This document shows, piece after piece, positions 1 through 8,650 of a DNA stretch of 33,021 bases. Source of the DNA: Haloechinothrix alba. GTDB taxonomy: Bacteria > Actinomycetota > Actinomycetes > Mycobacteriales > Pseudonocardiaceae. Position numbers and translations under genes: made by a program. The first letter of the stretch is position 1. Every line of letters begins with the position of its first letter. The DNA is taken from NCBI RefSeq assembly GCF_900188115.1, contig NZ_FZNW01000028.1, positions 1 through 33,021 of the forward strand. Reading direction: 5' to 3'. The notes beneath the pieces were generated by a model, which saw only the letters and a program-made list of their open reading frames with translations, searched no databases and was not told the DNA's origin.

Positions 1-1060
1 TGCGTTCGGCGAGCCAGTCACGCCATGCGTTCAGGGTCTGCTCGTTCTGCAGCTGGGCGCGTAGGTCCTCGGCGACGTCGTCGAAGGTGGCCTCCTCGGC
101 GGGGTGGACGTTGTCGACGCGGCCGACGTTCCAGCCGTAGTCGTTGTGTATGGGGCCGAACACCTCGCCTTCCTCGGTGCTGAAGGCGGCCTGGCCGTAT
201 TCGTTCTCGAGTTGGTCCTTGCTGAGCCTGCCGAGGTCGCCGCCGTCCTCGCGGGTGCTGCCGTCCAGGCTGGACTGCCGGGCGAGTTCGGCGAAGTCGG
301 CGCCCGACTCGAGCTGCGCGATGACGTCGTCGGCGGCTGCTTCGCTGTCGACGACGATGTTGCGGATCTCGCGGGTCTGCGGCGCGCCCAGCTCGTCCCG
401 GCGTTGCTGGAAGGCTTCCTCGAGCTGCTGCCTGCCGACCTGGCGGTGGTTCTCGGTGATGGTGTTGAACAGCTCGCTGAGCTCGAGTTGGCGTGTGATC
501 TCGTCGAGCACGGCCTGCTCGGTGGCGCCTTCCTGGCCGAGCGTGTCGATGAACTGGTTGTAGGCCTGCTGCCCCTCTCCGAGCTCCTGTTCGATGAAGG
601 ACGTGAGGGTGTCGCGGGCCTGCTTGTCGGAGACGGCGATGTCACGTTCGTCGGCCTCGCGTTCGAGGATCAGGCTCACCGCGTAGGACTTGGCGGTGTC
701 CCGCCGGAACCGGTCGCGTTCGGCGTCCTCCTCGGGCGGGGTGATCCCGTACAGCGCGCCCAGTACCTCGATGCGCTGGTCCAGCTCGGTCTCGGTCACC
801 CGGCGCCCGCCTGCCTGGAATGCCACCCCGTCGGGTAGGCGCACCGGTAGGAAGGAGAGTACGCCCTGCCCGGATTGCAGGCCGGCCAGGGACCGGCCGC
901 TGCCCAGCCACAGCGCGGAGCCGCTCAGCACCAGGACCAGCACCAGCGCCACCGCCAGCACGCTTCGCGCGCGCCTGCCGGCCGGTACCAGCCTGCGCAG
1001 CCTCCGGGTGGTCCCGCTGTCGTCGCGGGAACCGGTGGGTGGTTCGTCTCCGGTGGTCAT
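1..1060 (-). CDS. Membrane-anchored SurA/PpiC-like (parvulin) foldase, 3' end outside window
   Basis: The 353 residues visible start at the ATG at 1060, whose ATGA overlaps the stop of the MMPL gene, so translation is coupled. A basic N-terminus is followed by one membrane helix (about residues 34-53) and no lipobox, so the protein should be anchored in the membrane and face outward. Residues 85-220 form a charged helical SurA-N-like chaperone region. Residues about 229-318 form a PpiC-type rotamase domain, recognisable by GADFAELARQSS and GGDLGRLS. The parvulin histidine usually found in the RHIL motif is replaced: the sequence reads REIRNIVV, so isomerase activity may be lost. As the last visible gene of an mce operon it may fold or assemble the exported MCE proteins (inference). 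The C-terminus lies beyond position 1. Confidence 0.85.
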   Translation of the reverse strand, partial: MTTGDEPPTGSRDDSGTTRRLRRLVPAGRRARSVLAVALVLVLVLSGSALWLGSGRSLAGLQSGQGVLSFLPVRLPDGVAFQAGGRRVTETELDQRIEVLGALYGITPPEEDAERDRFRRDTAKSYAVSLILEREADERDIAVSDKQARDTLTSFIEQELGEGQQAYNQFIDTLGQEGATEQAVLDEITRQLELSELFNTITENHRQVGRQQLEEAFQQRRDELGAPQTREIRNIVVDSEAAADDVIAQLESGADFAELARQSSLDGSTREDGGDLGRLSKDQLENEYGQAAFSTEEGEVFGPIHNDYGWNVGRVDNVHPAEEATFDDVAEDLRAQLQNEQTLNAWRDWLAER

Positions 1061-3390
1061 GTCGATGCCCCTACGGTCTCGGTGGCCACTGCGGTGTGCC
1101 GGGGTGCGCTGGGGGTCTCGTGTGGTGGGCAGGCCCAGGTCACGCAGGCCGCGGCTGCCAGGGACAGGGCGACGGCCCCGGCCAGGACCAGGCCGAACTC
1201 GGCGATGGCGGCCAGGTCGGACAGGGCGAGCACGGCATAGCCGGCCATCGAGGTGGCGGTGGCCAGCAGCACCGAGCGCCGCAGCGCGGGGTCGCCGCGC
1301 CGGGACGCCTCCGACAGTAGTACGGCGAACTCGCAGCCGACCGCGGCGGTCAGCGCTCCGAGGGCCACGGTCAGTGGGCTGAGCGCGATCCCGGCCAGCT
1401 GCTGCGCGAGCAGGCCGGCGCCGGTGGCGATACCGGCGGCCAGCGCGGCCCGCAGCGCGTCGACGCGGCGCCGCAGCGCGATCGCCACCACCAGGCTCGC
1501 TGCGGCGATGCCGGCCAGGTTGCTCCACAGGCGGTTGTCCGACAGCAGCTCGTGGGCACGGGCGATCGCCACGGGCAGGCCGGTCACGGCGGTCTCGTAC
1601 CCTTCGGGTGGGTCGGGCACCAGGCCGGTGAGCTCGTCGCGCAGCTCGCGCAGCTCTCCTGCGTCGAGGGTGTCCACGCCGAAGCTCAGCAGCGCCATCC
1701 CGCCGTCGCCGCGGAACACCGCCCCGGTCAGGTACGGCGGAAGCAGCCGTAGCGCGGCTGATACTTCCTCTGCGGTGGGGTCGGCACCGAGGAACGGCAG
1801 CACCATCGGCGGGGTGACCACCGGGGTGAGTCGGTCGCCGTGCGCGGCCAGCAGCGCGTTCTGCGCCTGCCTGCTCCAGTCCAGCGTCTCGGGAGTACGT
1901 ACCTCGTCCCCGGTCAGGGTCACGGCCACCTCCCCGCGCGAGCCGAGCACCGAGGCCACCGTGTCGGCGTCCTCCAGCGCGGGCAGGCCCTCGGCGAAGC
2001 GCTCCATGCTGCTGTCCAGCTCCATTCCCGGCAGCGCCAGCCACCCGGCCGCGGCGACCGCGATCGCACCCGCAAGGGCCCCTGCCCGCGCGGGAACCGA
2101 TGGTGCCCTGCGAGCCGGTGGCGCCGGATCGGCGGGTGCGGCGGCACCGTCCGTGGCCGGGTCGCGGGCACCTGCCCGCGCCACCCGCCGCAGCACCAGG
2201 CCGGCCGCCGCCGAGACCAGCACGCCCACCGACAGCATCAGGCCCAAATCGCGCACGAACGGCAGCGGCGACAGCAGCAGGGTGGCGAAGCTGGCCGAGG
2301 TCGCCGCCACCACCGCCGCCACGGTGCGGGCCGAGACGCGCTGCGCCAGGTATGTCGGGTAGTAGGCGGCCGTGCCGAGCAGCACGGTCAGAAACGCCAG
2401 CACGCCCAGCGACAGGGGCCGCTGGGCCCACCCGAACGCCGCCAGCGTCAGCCCGATCGCCAGCAGCGCACTCGCCACCGGCAGCGCCCGGTACCGCCAG
2501 GACGTCCAGGGCACCAGCAGGAAACAGCCGGTCACCAGCAGCACCGCGACCCCGCCGAGCAGCGGGATCTCGCTGCGCACCTGGGTACCGAGCGCCGAGG
2601 CCACCGCGGGCACGCCCGAGACGGTCACCTCGGCGGCATCGACCCCGGCCTCGTCGACCGCCCCACGCACCCGCTGCACCAGCCGCTGGGTCGCGGCCTC
2701 GTCCAGCCCGTCGCGCGGGCGCACCAGTAGCGCCACGGACTCGGGTGTCGGGACCACGAACCGCCACTGCTCCCGCGGCTCGCCGGCATCGTCGAAGACG
2801 ACCCGGTCAGCGAAGTCGGGATTGTTCAGGGTGGGCAGGCCCGCGGGCATGGCATCGACAACCAGGCCCCCGTAGCGAGCGCTGAACTGCTCGACGGCAC
2901 GCTGCCCGGCCCGGGCGGCCTCCTCCTGCGAAGCCCCATCCTCCAGCGCCTGCTGCTCGGCGTGCTCGGCCAGCGAGTCCCGCCTGCCGGACAGCTCGGC
3001 CAGCAGATCCTGCATCCGCCCGGCCACCTGGTTGAGCAGCGTCGCCGGGCCGTAGGTCACCGCCACATCGGGCAGCTGCGCCAACTCACCCTCCAGGCCC
3101 ATCAGCGGGCCCGCGTTGCCCTCACCGAGCAGCCGGCCCGGCTCGTCACCCTCCAGCAGCACCACAACCGGCTCGCCACCGAAGGCGGCACCGACCTCCT
3201 GGAGGTCACGCACGGCCTCGTCCCGGGCCGGCAGGAACGAGTCCATGCTCGTCTCCAGCCGCACCTGAGCCAGCCCGCCGAGCAGGAACGCGGCAACCAG
3301 CAGCAACGCACCCGCTGCCAGCACCGTGCGCCTGCCCGGACGCCGCACCCGGGCACGCAGGCCACCCGCCGCCCGAGCCGCAGAACCCAT
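1057..3390 (-). CDS. MMPL/RND-family membrane transporter
   Basis: This 777-residue protein has the RND/MMPL layout: a first helix (about residues 21-43) followed by the typical LETSMDSFLPARD entry into a large extracytoplasmic domain, a block of about five helices (roughly 270-405), a Pro/Ala-rich linker, a seventh helix leading to a second extracytoplasmic domain, and a final block of about five helices. MMPL proteins move lipids or hydrophobic molecules across the actinobacterial inner membrane using the proton gradient. I chose the ATG at 3390; a TTG codon sits directly before it. The ribosome site is weak, and 63 nt separate it from the MceF stop. It overlaps the following foldase gene by 4 nt (ATGA). 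It most likely works with the mce transporter next to it, but its cargo is unknown. Confidence 0.88.
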   Translation of the reverse strand: MGSAARAAGGLRARVRRPGRRTVLAAGALLLVAAFLLGGLAQVRLETSMDSFLPARDEAVRDLQEVGAAFGGEPVVVLLEGDEPGRLLGEGNAGPLMGLEGELAQLPDVAVTYGPATLLNQVAGRMQDLLAELSGRRDSLAEHAEQQALEDGASQEEAARAGQRAVEQFSARYGGLVVDAMPAGLPTLNNPDFADRVVFDDAGEPREQWRFVVPTPESVALLVRPRDGLDEAATQRLVQRVRGAVDEAGVDAAEVTVSGVPAVASALGTQVRSEIPLLGGVAVLLVTGCFLLVPWTSWRYRALPVASALLAIGLTLAAFGWAQRPLSLGVLAFLTVLLGTAAYYPTYLAQRVSARTVAAVVAATSASFATLLLSPLPFVRDLGLMLSVGVLVSAAAGLVLRRVARAGARDPATDGAAAPADPAPPARRAPSVPARAGALAGAIAVAAAGWLALPGMELDSSMERFAEGLPALEDADTVASVLGSRGEVAVTLTGDEVRTPETLDWSRQAQNALLAAHGDRLTPVVTPPMVLPFLGADPTAEEVSAALRLLPPYLTGAVFRGDGGMALLSFGVDTLDAGELRELRDELTGLVPDPPEGYETAVTGLPVAIARAHELLSDNRLWSNLAGIAAASLVVAIALRRRVDALRAALAAGIATGAGLLAQQLAGIALSPLTVALGALTAAVGCEFAVLLSEASRRGDPALRRSVLLATATSMAGYAVLALSDLAAIAEFGLVLAGAVALSLAAAACVTWACPPHETPSAPRHTAVATETVGAST

Positions 3391-3453
3391 CAACGCGTCC
3401 CGTCCCCGCGCGGCCGGCGCGCACCCGGCACGGCGCGACGAGGCACGGCACCC

Positions 3454-4758
3454 CTAGTTGTCACCGGGACTCTCCTCGCGCTCGACCCGCGGATACTCGC
3501 CGGTGAACGGCCCCGGATCCACCGCGGAGCCCGGCGCAGGATACGGGTTCTTGCGGTCCACGATCTCGTTGGTATCCAGCGGCAGACCTCGCACCGTCCC
3601 TTCGTTCAATACAAAGATGAGCCTGACAACAGGACCATTAGGAGTGTCTACAATAGCCGGTTCGGTGGTGGTGAGGAACCCGGCGAGGTCGCGCCCGTAG
3701 GGGCGCAGGTAGGACAGCATCGGGTTCACGTCGGCCAGCGCCACCTGGACCTGCGGCAGCAGCTCGCGCGCGTGCCCGGAGACGGTCGGCACCCGGGTGA
3801 GGGTGTCCGGTGCCGCCTCGAGCGTGCCGTCCAGCGGGGGCAGAAGTCCGCGCAGGTCGTGTGCGGTCGCGGGTAGCTCCTCGAGGGCGGCGGTGAGCTC
3901 GGGTGCGGCCTCGGTGAGGTCGGTTGCGACCGGGCCGAGGGCCTCCGACAGCCGGGTGACGTCGTCGGTGGCCTCCCGGGTGGCATCGAGCACGCCGGGA
4001 AGCTCGCGCATCACCGTCTCGAGCTGCTCGCTGCCCTCCGCGGTCGCCCGGGTGACGGTGTCCGCGTCGTCGACCAGCCTGGCGATCTGGCCCTGCCGGG
4101 TGTCGAGCGCGTCGAGCAGCTGCGCGGTGTTGCCGGTCAACCGTTCCAGCGAGTCCGACTGCGACGCCAGCGCGTCGACCGCGGTGCCGCCGTCCCTGCC
4201 GATGTGTCCGAGGCCGGTCAGCGCGCGCGAGATGCTCTCCTGGCTGTCCTCGGTGGACGCGCCGAGGGAGCGCACGCTGCCTGCCAGCGCGTCCCTGGCG
4301 GGTTCGTCGAGGTCGTCGAGCACGTCGTTGAGATCGACCTCCGGGCTCGCCGCGTCCTCGGGCAGCGCGGCGCCGTGCGGCAGGGCGGCACCGTCCCCGT
4401 CGGTGATCTCCAAAAACGTTTCCTGCAGCAGCGTCTTCGACCGCACCCGCAGGGTCGCGCCCTCGTGCACCGCCGTGGCCCGCTCGCCGAGCTGCATCAC
4501 CACCCGCGCCCGCTCACCGGCGGGCTCGATCTCGACGACCTCGCCGACCGGGGTGCCTGCCACCATCACGTCGGCGTTGTCGGCGAGGTTGGACACGTGC
4601 GGCACGGAGGCCGACACACGGTAGCCCTCGTCGCTGACCAGCGGGATCCGGCCGCCGGAGCTGGTCCACAGGTAGGCGAACAGCAGCACGCAGGCCGTCA
4701 CGAACGCCAGCACGACACCGAGCCGGATATGGCGCAGCAGAGTGTGGGGAATGGTCAT
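3454..4758 (-). CDS. mceF: MCE-family lipid-transport protein, sixth in operon (MceF position)
   Basis: The 434-residue protein has one N-terminal membrane helix (about 13-31), an MCE domain (about 44-122, with the NADVMVAGTPVGEV core) and a long helical region of heptad-like leucine repeats to about residue 330. The C-terminal tail contains YLRPYGRDLAGFL, a motif echoed in the other MCE proteins here. MCE proteins assemble into hexameric rings or tubes that carry lipids from the outer envelope to the permease. A V-T-A-C stretch inside the helix resembles a lipobox, but the hydrophobic segment continues past the cysteine, so I read it as a membrane anchor. It starts 8 nt after the mceE stop. 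The letter F is given by position only. Confidence 0.93.
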   Translation of the reverse strand: MTIPHTLLRHIRLGVVLAFVTACVLLFAYLWTSSGGRIPLVSDEGYRVSASVPHVSNLADNADVMVAGTPVGEVVEIEPAGERARVVMQLGERATAVHEGATLRVRSKTLLQETFLEITDGDGAALPHGAALPEDAASPEVDLNDVLDDLDEPARDALAGSVRSLGASTEDSQESISRALTGLGHIGRDGGTAVDALASQSDSLERLTGNTAQLLDALDTRQGQIARLVDDADTVTRATAEGSEQLETVMRELPGVLDATREATDDVTRLSEALGPVATDLTEAAPELTAALEELPATAHDLRGLLPPLDGTLEAAPDTLTRVPTVSGHARELLPQVQVALADVNPMLSYLRPYGRDLAGFLTTTEPAIVDTPNGPVVRLIFVLNEGTVRGLPLDTNEIVDRKNPYPAPGSAVDPGPFTGEYPRVEREESPGDN

Positions 4759-4766
4759 GGCGCGTT

Positions 4767-6032
4767 CTACTCTCGCTCTTCGGGAGACGGCGACAGGTTG
4801 TCCAGCAGCGGGATCGTGCTCGGTGATACCTGCACGATGCCGCGATTGAGCGGCCCCCTCTCGTCACTGACGCTTGCCACCGAAGCGGTGTTGTAGACGA
4901 AGGCGTTCAAGTCGTCCAGCCGGGGAACCAGGCTGGACGTCACCGGGTCGAGGTGGGCGGTCATCCGGTTGACGTCCGGCAGGGCCTCGCGGACGTCCGC
5001 GACGGCCGGTCGCAGGTCCTCCACCACGGGGCCCGCCCGATCCACGACGGGTGTGGCCTTCTCCAGGACCCCATCGGCCCGTTCCAGAGCCGGGTCGAGG
5101 TCCTCCAGGGCCGCCGACAGCGGCTCGGCAGCGGCGTGCACGTTCTCCAACGTCGGGTCGAGCTCGCCGCTGAGTTGTTCGACGCTGCCCATCGTCTCGG
5201 TCAGTGTCTCGGTCACCGCGGGCAGCCGCCGCAGCGACTCCTCGAGCGGGGTGTCCTGCTCGCCGAGGCCGCGCAGGGTTTGCTCGAGCGTGTCGGCGAT
5301 GGCCACCAGCCGCTGGTCGTTCTGCCCGACGGTCTCCGAGATCGTGGACAGGGCGCTGATGAGTTCGGCCACCTTGTCCTTGCGCTCCCGCAGCGACTCG
5401 ACCACCGGGCGCAGCTGCTCGAGCACCCGGTCGGTTGCCGAGAGCCCGCCGGACAGCTCCTCGGGAGCGTTGGCCAGGGCGGTGTCGGTCTCGACGATCA
5501 GCGCCGCCATCGCGTCCCTCGTGTCGCCGTCGAGGTGTCCCAGCACCTCGTCGAACTGCACGGGGCGCTTGGTGTTGGCCACCGGCAACGTCTCCCCGCC
5601 GGAGAGTTCCTCCCCCGGCGGGCCGCCGGGGTCGATGGCCACGTACATCTCGTTGAGCGGGCTCTTGGGACGTAGCACCAGCTCGGCGTTGTCGTAGATG
5701 GTGTACTCGAGCTCGACCGACAGCTCCACCTCGGCCAACCCGTCCTCGGTGACCTCCGCGGCCTCGATCGCCCCGGCAGGCACCCCCGCGATCCGCACCT
5801 CGTGGCCCTGCCCCGGCGCGATCGCCGAGGCCTCGACGAACTCCGCGCTGAAATGCAGCCGCTCCTCCCACGGCCACGCCAGCACGCCGGCGCCCTGGTT
5901 GCCCAGGATGTAGCCGCCGACCCCCAGTCCCATGGCCACGACAACACCGAGGGCGAGCAGGTTGCGACCCAGCTTCGGCTCGGTGCGCACCCGCTGCCAC
6001 AGCACCCGCAGCCGGTTCGTCCGCGCCGTCAT
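4767..6032 (-). CDS. mceE: MCE-family lipid-transport protein, fifth in operon (MceE position)
   Basis: The 421 residues comprise a basic N-terminus, one membrane helix (about 24-46), an MCE domain (about 57-140, with GHEVRIAGVPAGAIEAAEV and the usual SPLNEMYVAIDPG element), then a long amphipathic helical region with repeated L-x-x-L spacing. It starts with an ATGA overlap to mceD. In mycobacterial operons the protein at this position is usually a lipoprotein (LprK type). No cysteine lies near the end of this hydrophobic segment, so it is not lipidated in the usual way. It should be one of six ring subunits of the importer. The name reflects gene order. Confidence 0.93.
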   Translation of the reverse strand: MTARTNRLRVLWQRVRTEPKLGRNLLALGVVVAMGLGVGGYILGNQGAGVLAWPWEERLHFSAEFVEASAIAPGQGHEVRIAGVPAGAIEAAEVTEDGLAEVELSVELEYTIYDNAELVLRPKSPLNEMYVAIDPGGPPGEELSGGETLPVANTKRPVQFDEVLGHLDGDTRDAMAALIVETDTALANAPEELSGGLSATDRVLEQLRPVVESLRERKDKVAELISALSTISETVGQNDQRLVAIADTLEQTLRGLGEQDTPLEESLRRLPAVTETLTETMGSVEQLSGELDPTLENVHAAAEPLSAALEDLDPALERADGVLEKATPVVDRAGPVVEDLRPAVADVREALPDVNRMTAHLDPVTSSLVPRLDDLNAFVYNTASVASVSDERGPLNRGIVQVSPSTIPLLDNLSPSPEERE

Positions 6033-7351
6033 CGTGGTACCTCCTCGGTCAGACCGGTGAGATTCTCGAATAGTCGTGTCAGGCTGACCGGCAATCCCAC
6101 GACCGACTCCGTCCCGAACCCGACGTGGAACCCGATACCGGCGCCGTGCGCATCGGTGATGGCATTGGCCCCGCCGTAGTTGGAGACCATGTAGCCCAGC
6201 TCCTTGTAGAAGGGTCGGTCGGCGCCGCCTCCCTCGTAGGGGCCGCTGCCGTGCCAGTCGGAGAGCACGTTCTCGGTGATCGGGCCGTCCACGCGGTCCA
6301 TCACCGGGCCGCGCACGTCCTCCAGCGAGCGGGTCAGCCCGCGGGTGACCGGGACCAGCTCGTCCACGAGCGGGCGCGCCTCACCCATCAGCTCCCGCAG
6401 GTCCCGCACCACCGGGCGCGCGGTGACCAGCACAGGATCCAGGGTGTCCAGCGTGTCGTTCAGCCTGCCAGCCAGCGGCCGCAGGTCGCCCGCCGTGGCC
6501 TCCAGCGTGTCCAGCGAGCCGTCCAGACGCTGCAGGCCGGACTCGGTCGCGGCCAGCGCCGCCGGCAGCCGCTGCACCGTCCGGCCGATATCCGCCGAGC
6601 GCTCGCCGAGCACCCGGCTCGTGGTGGCCATGTTGTCCACGATGGATGCCAACTGGCCGTCCTGCTCGTTGAGTACCGCACCGACCGACTCGAGCCCACC
6701 CACCAGTTCCGGCAGGTCCGTTGCCGGCTCGGTGCCGCGCGCCGCGTCCAGGACTTCGCCGGCAGGCTCCATGGTGTCGGGCGCCGATTCCAGCAACTCG
6801 TCGATCGCCGAGCGCGTCTCCTCGCTGCCCAGTGTGTCGTCCAGCCGCGGCACCACCCCCTGCAGCGCCTCCAGGGTGTCCGGCTGCAGGTCGTTGACGA
6901 CCTGGCCGAGCTCGACCGGTGTCTCGGTACGTTCGGTCGGGATCACGCCGTCGAACTCGCCCTCGAGGCCCCCTGTGGCCAGGTCGACGTAGTAGTTGCC
7001 GCCCAGCAGGGTGGTCGGCCGGATCGCGGCGGACGGCTGCGATCCCAGCTTCTCCAGCGCGGACCGCTCGACCTTGACCGCCACCGCGGTGTCGTCCTCG
7101 CCGACGCGATCGACCCCAGTGACCGTGCCCACCTCCACACCGGAGACCTTGACCTCCGAGGCATACGGGTCCAGGCCGTACGCGCGGTCGAAGTGCACCG
7201 TGATCGTCTCCCCCGAGGAGAGCACCGTGCTGATGGATTGCTTGTAGAACAGCGCGACGGACGCGGCCACGACAACGACGATCAGTACGACACCGATCCG
7301 CACCGGGGAGCGCGCCACGCTCGCAAGGACGCCACTGTTGCGTGCTGCCAT
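6029..7351 (-). CDS. mceD: MCE-family lipid-transport protein, fourth in operon (MceD position)
   Basis: The protein is 440 residues long from the ATG at 7351, which has a GGGGGAG ribosome site 9 nt upstream; an in-frame GTG at 7357 lies too close to that site. A helix at about 17-36 is followed by the MCE domain (about 46-125: ITVHFDRAYGLDP, EVKVSGVEVGTV, TTLLGGNYYVDL), which is among the most canonical of the set. A long helical stretch with TMEPAG and LDTLDPVLVTARPVV repeats follows. The C-terminal 80 residues are Gly/Tyr-rich (GSGPYEGGGADRPFYKEL) and end in a short hydrophobic segment. The gene begins 6 nt after mceC stops and ends overlapping mceE by 4 nt. Confidence 0.93.
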   Translation of the reverse strand: MAARNSGVLASVARSPVRIGVVLIVVVVAASVALFYKQSISTVLSSGETITVHFDRAYGLDPYASEVKVSGVEVGTVTGVDRVGEDDTAVAVKVERSALEKLGSQPSAAIRPTTLLGGNYYVDLATGGLEGEFDGVIPTERTETPVELGQVVNDLQPDTLEALQGVVPRLDDTLGSEETRSAIDELLESAPDTMEPAGEVLDAARGTEPATDLPELVGGLESVGAVLNEQDGQLASIVDNMATTSRVLGERSADIGRTVQRLPAALAATESGLQRLDGSLDTLEATAGDLRPLAGRLNDTLDTLDPVLVTARPVVRDLRELMGEARPLVDELVPVTRGLTRSLEDVRGPVMDRVDGPITENVLSDWHGSGPYEGGGADRPFYKELGYMVSNYGGANAITDAHGAGIGFHVGFGTESVVGLPVSLTRLFENLTGLTEEVPR

Positions 7352-7357
7352 ACTCAC

Positions 7358-8650
7358 TCACTCCCCCTGGCCCGGCAGGACCGACTGCTTGCGGACATCC
7401 GCCTCGCCCGGTGCCGGGTACGGGTCCCGGGCCACCGTCGGGTCCTCGCTGAGCCAATCCGCCGTTCCCGTAGCGGTTTCGGTCGCACCGACGAGCGCGA
7501 ACCGCAGCCAGTTGCCGTTCTGATCGCCGTCCGACAGCAATCGACTGAGGGAGCTGAAGAATCCCGGAATCTGCGGCGCGTACGGCTCGAGCACCTGCAG
7601 CGGGTCGCGCAGGTCCGACACCGCCGAGGTCAGCTGCGGCGCCACCGGGCGCGCGTCGGCGAACACCCCGGTGAGGTCCTCGACGGCCGGTTCGGCCTGC
7701 TCGGCCACGCCCGGCAACGTGCCGAGCGGCTGCCTGCTCTCCCGCAGCACGCCGCGCACGTCCGGGGTCGCCTCGGCAAGGGCGGTCGCACCCGGCCGCA
7801 ACGCGGCCATCGCGCTCTCGGTGTCGGCGAGCGGCCCGTCCAGCGAGGACAGCGCTGTGCGCGCTTCCCGCATCGTACCCGGCGCGCGCTCCAGCGTCCG
7901 GGCCAGTGGCTGCCCCTTGTCGACCGCCATCGACGCCAGCGTCTCGTCCAGCTGGGAGGTCAGGTCGGCCAGCTGCCGGTGGTTCTCGGCGAACCGCGCG
8001 GACAGCGAGTCCGCCGCCGAGAGCATGGCCACGGTGTCGCTCCCGCCGTCGGCGGTCAGGGCGCGCGAGATCGCGGCGATGTCCGGCAGGGCCTCGGGCA
8101 GGGCCTGCAGCGCGTCATGCACGTCGGTGCTGTGCCCGGCCATGCCGCCACCGACCTCGCGCAGCGAGGACCCGAGCGCATCGCGGGTCGGCTCGTCGAA
8201 GACGTCGAACAGCCCGGTCAGCTCCTGCGCTCCCGCGGTCTCGGCCGCCTCGAGCACCTCGTCCTCACCCAGCTCACCGGCCTCGGGCGTCCCCGGGTTG
8301 AGCGAGACATAGCGCTGGCCCAGAGCCGAGCGCGCCCCGACCGAGGCCGTCACCGCCTCGGCATTGCGGTAGACCGTGTCCACATCGGTCAGCGCGAGAT
8401 CGACAAGGGCCCGCTCATCGCCGAGCTCGACACCGGCCACCCGACCGACCCGCACGCCACTGATCCGGACGTCGTCGCCCACGCGCAACGACCCGACATC
8501 GGAGAACGCCGCCCGCACCGACAGCTCGGTCGTCCCCGGCATCCCGTGCTGCGCGTTGACGGCGAAGAACGCGCTACCGACCAGCAGCAGGATCGCGACC
8601 GTACCGAGCGCCAGCGAGCCCCTGCGCTCACGCGCCACGCGTCTCATCAC
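7358..8650 (-). CDS. mceC: MCE-family lipid-transport protein, third in operon (MceC position)
   Basis: This 430-residue protein has a helix at about 12-31, an MCE domain at about 41-118 (GDDVRISGVRVGRVAGVEL, SALGQRYVSLNPG) and a helical tail with DTESAMAALRPG-type repeats. Near the C-terminus it shows LEPYAPQIPGFF and DPYPAPGEADVRKQ; the Pro-rich ending is shared with mceA and mceF. The GTG at 8650 overlaps the mceB stop as GTGA; the ATG directly after it (8647) is an equal alternative and sits 8 nt from the GGAGGT ribosome site. It is one of the six subunits expected in the envelope-spanning lipid tunnel. Confidence 0.92.
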   Translation of the reverse strand: MMRRVARERRGSLALGTVAILLLVGSAFFAVNAQHGMPGTTELSVRAAFSDVGSLRVGDDVRISGVRVGRVAGVELGDERALVDLALTDVDTVYRNAEAVTASVGARSALGQRYVSLNPGTPEAGELGEDEVLEAAETAGAQELTGLFDVFDEPTRDALGSSLREVGGGMAGHSTDVHDALQALPEALPDIAAISRALTADGGSDTVAMLSAADSLSARFAENHRQLADLTSQLDETLASMAVDKGQPLARTLERAPGTMREARTALSSLDGPLADTESAMAALRPGATALAEATPDVRGVLRESRQPLGTLPGVAEQAEPAVEDLTGVFADARPVAPQLTSAVSDLRDPLQVLEPYAPQIPGFFSSLSRLLSDGDQNGNWLRFALVGATETATGTADWLSEDPTVARDPYPAPGEADVRKQSVLPGQGE

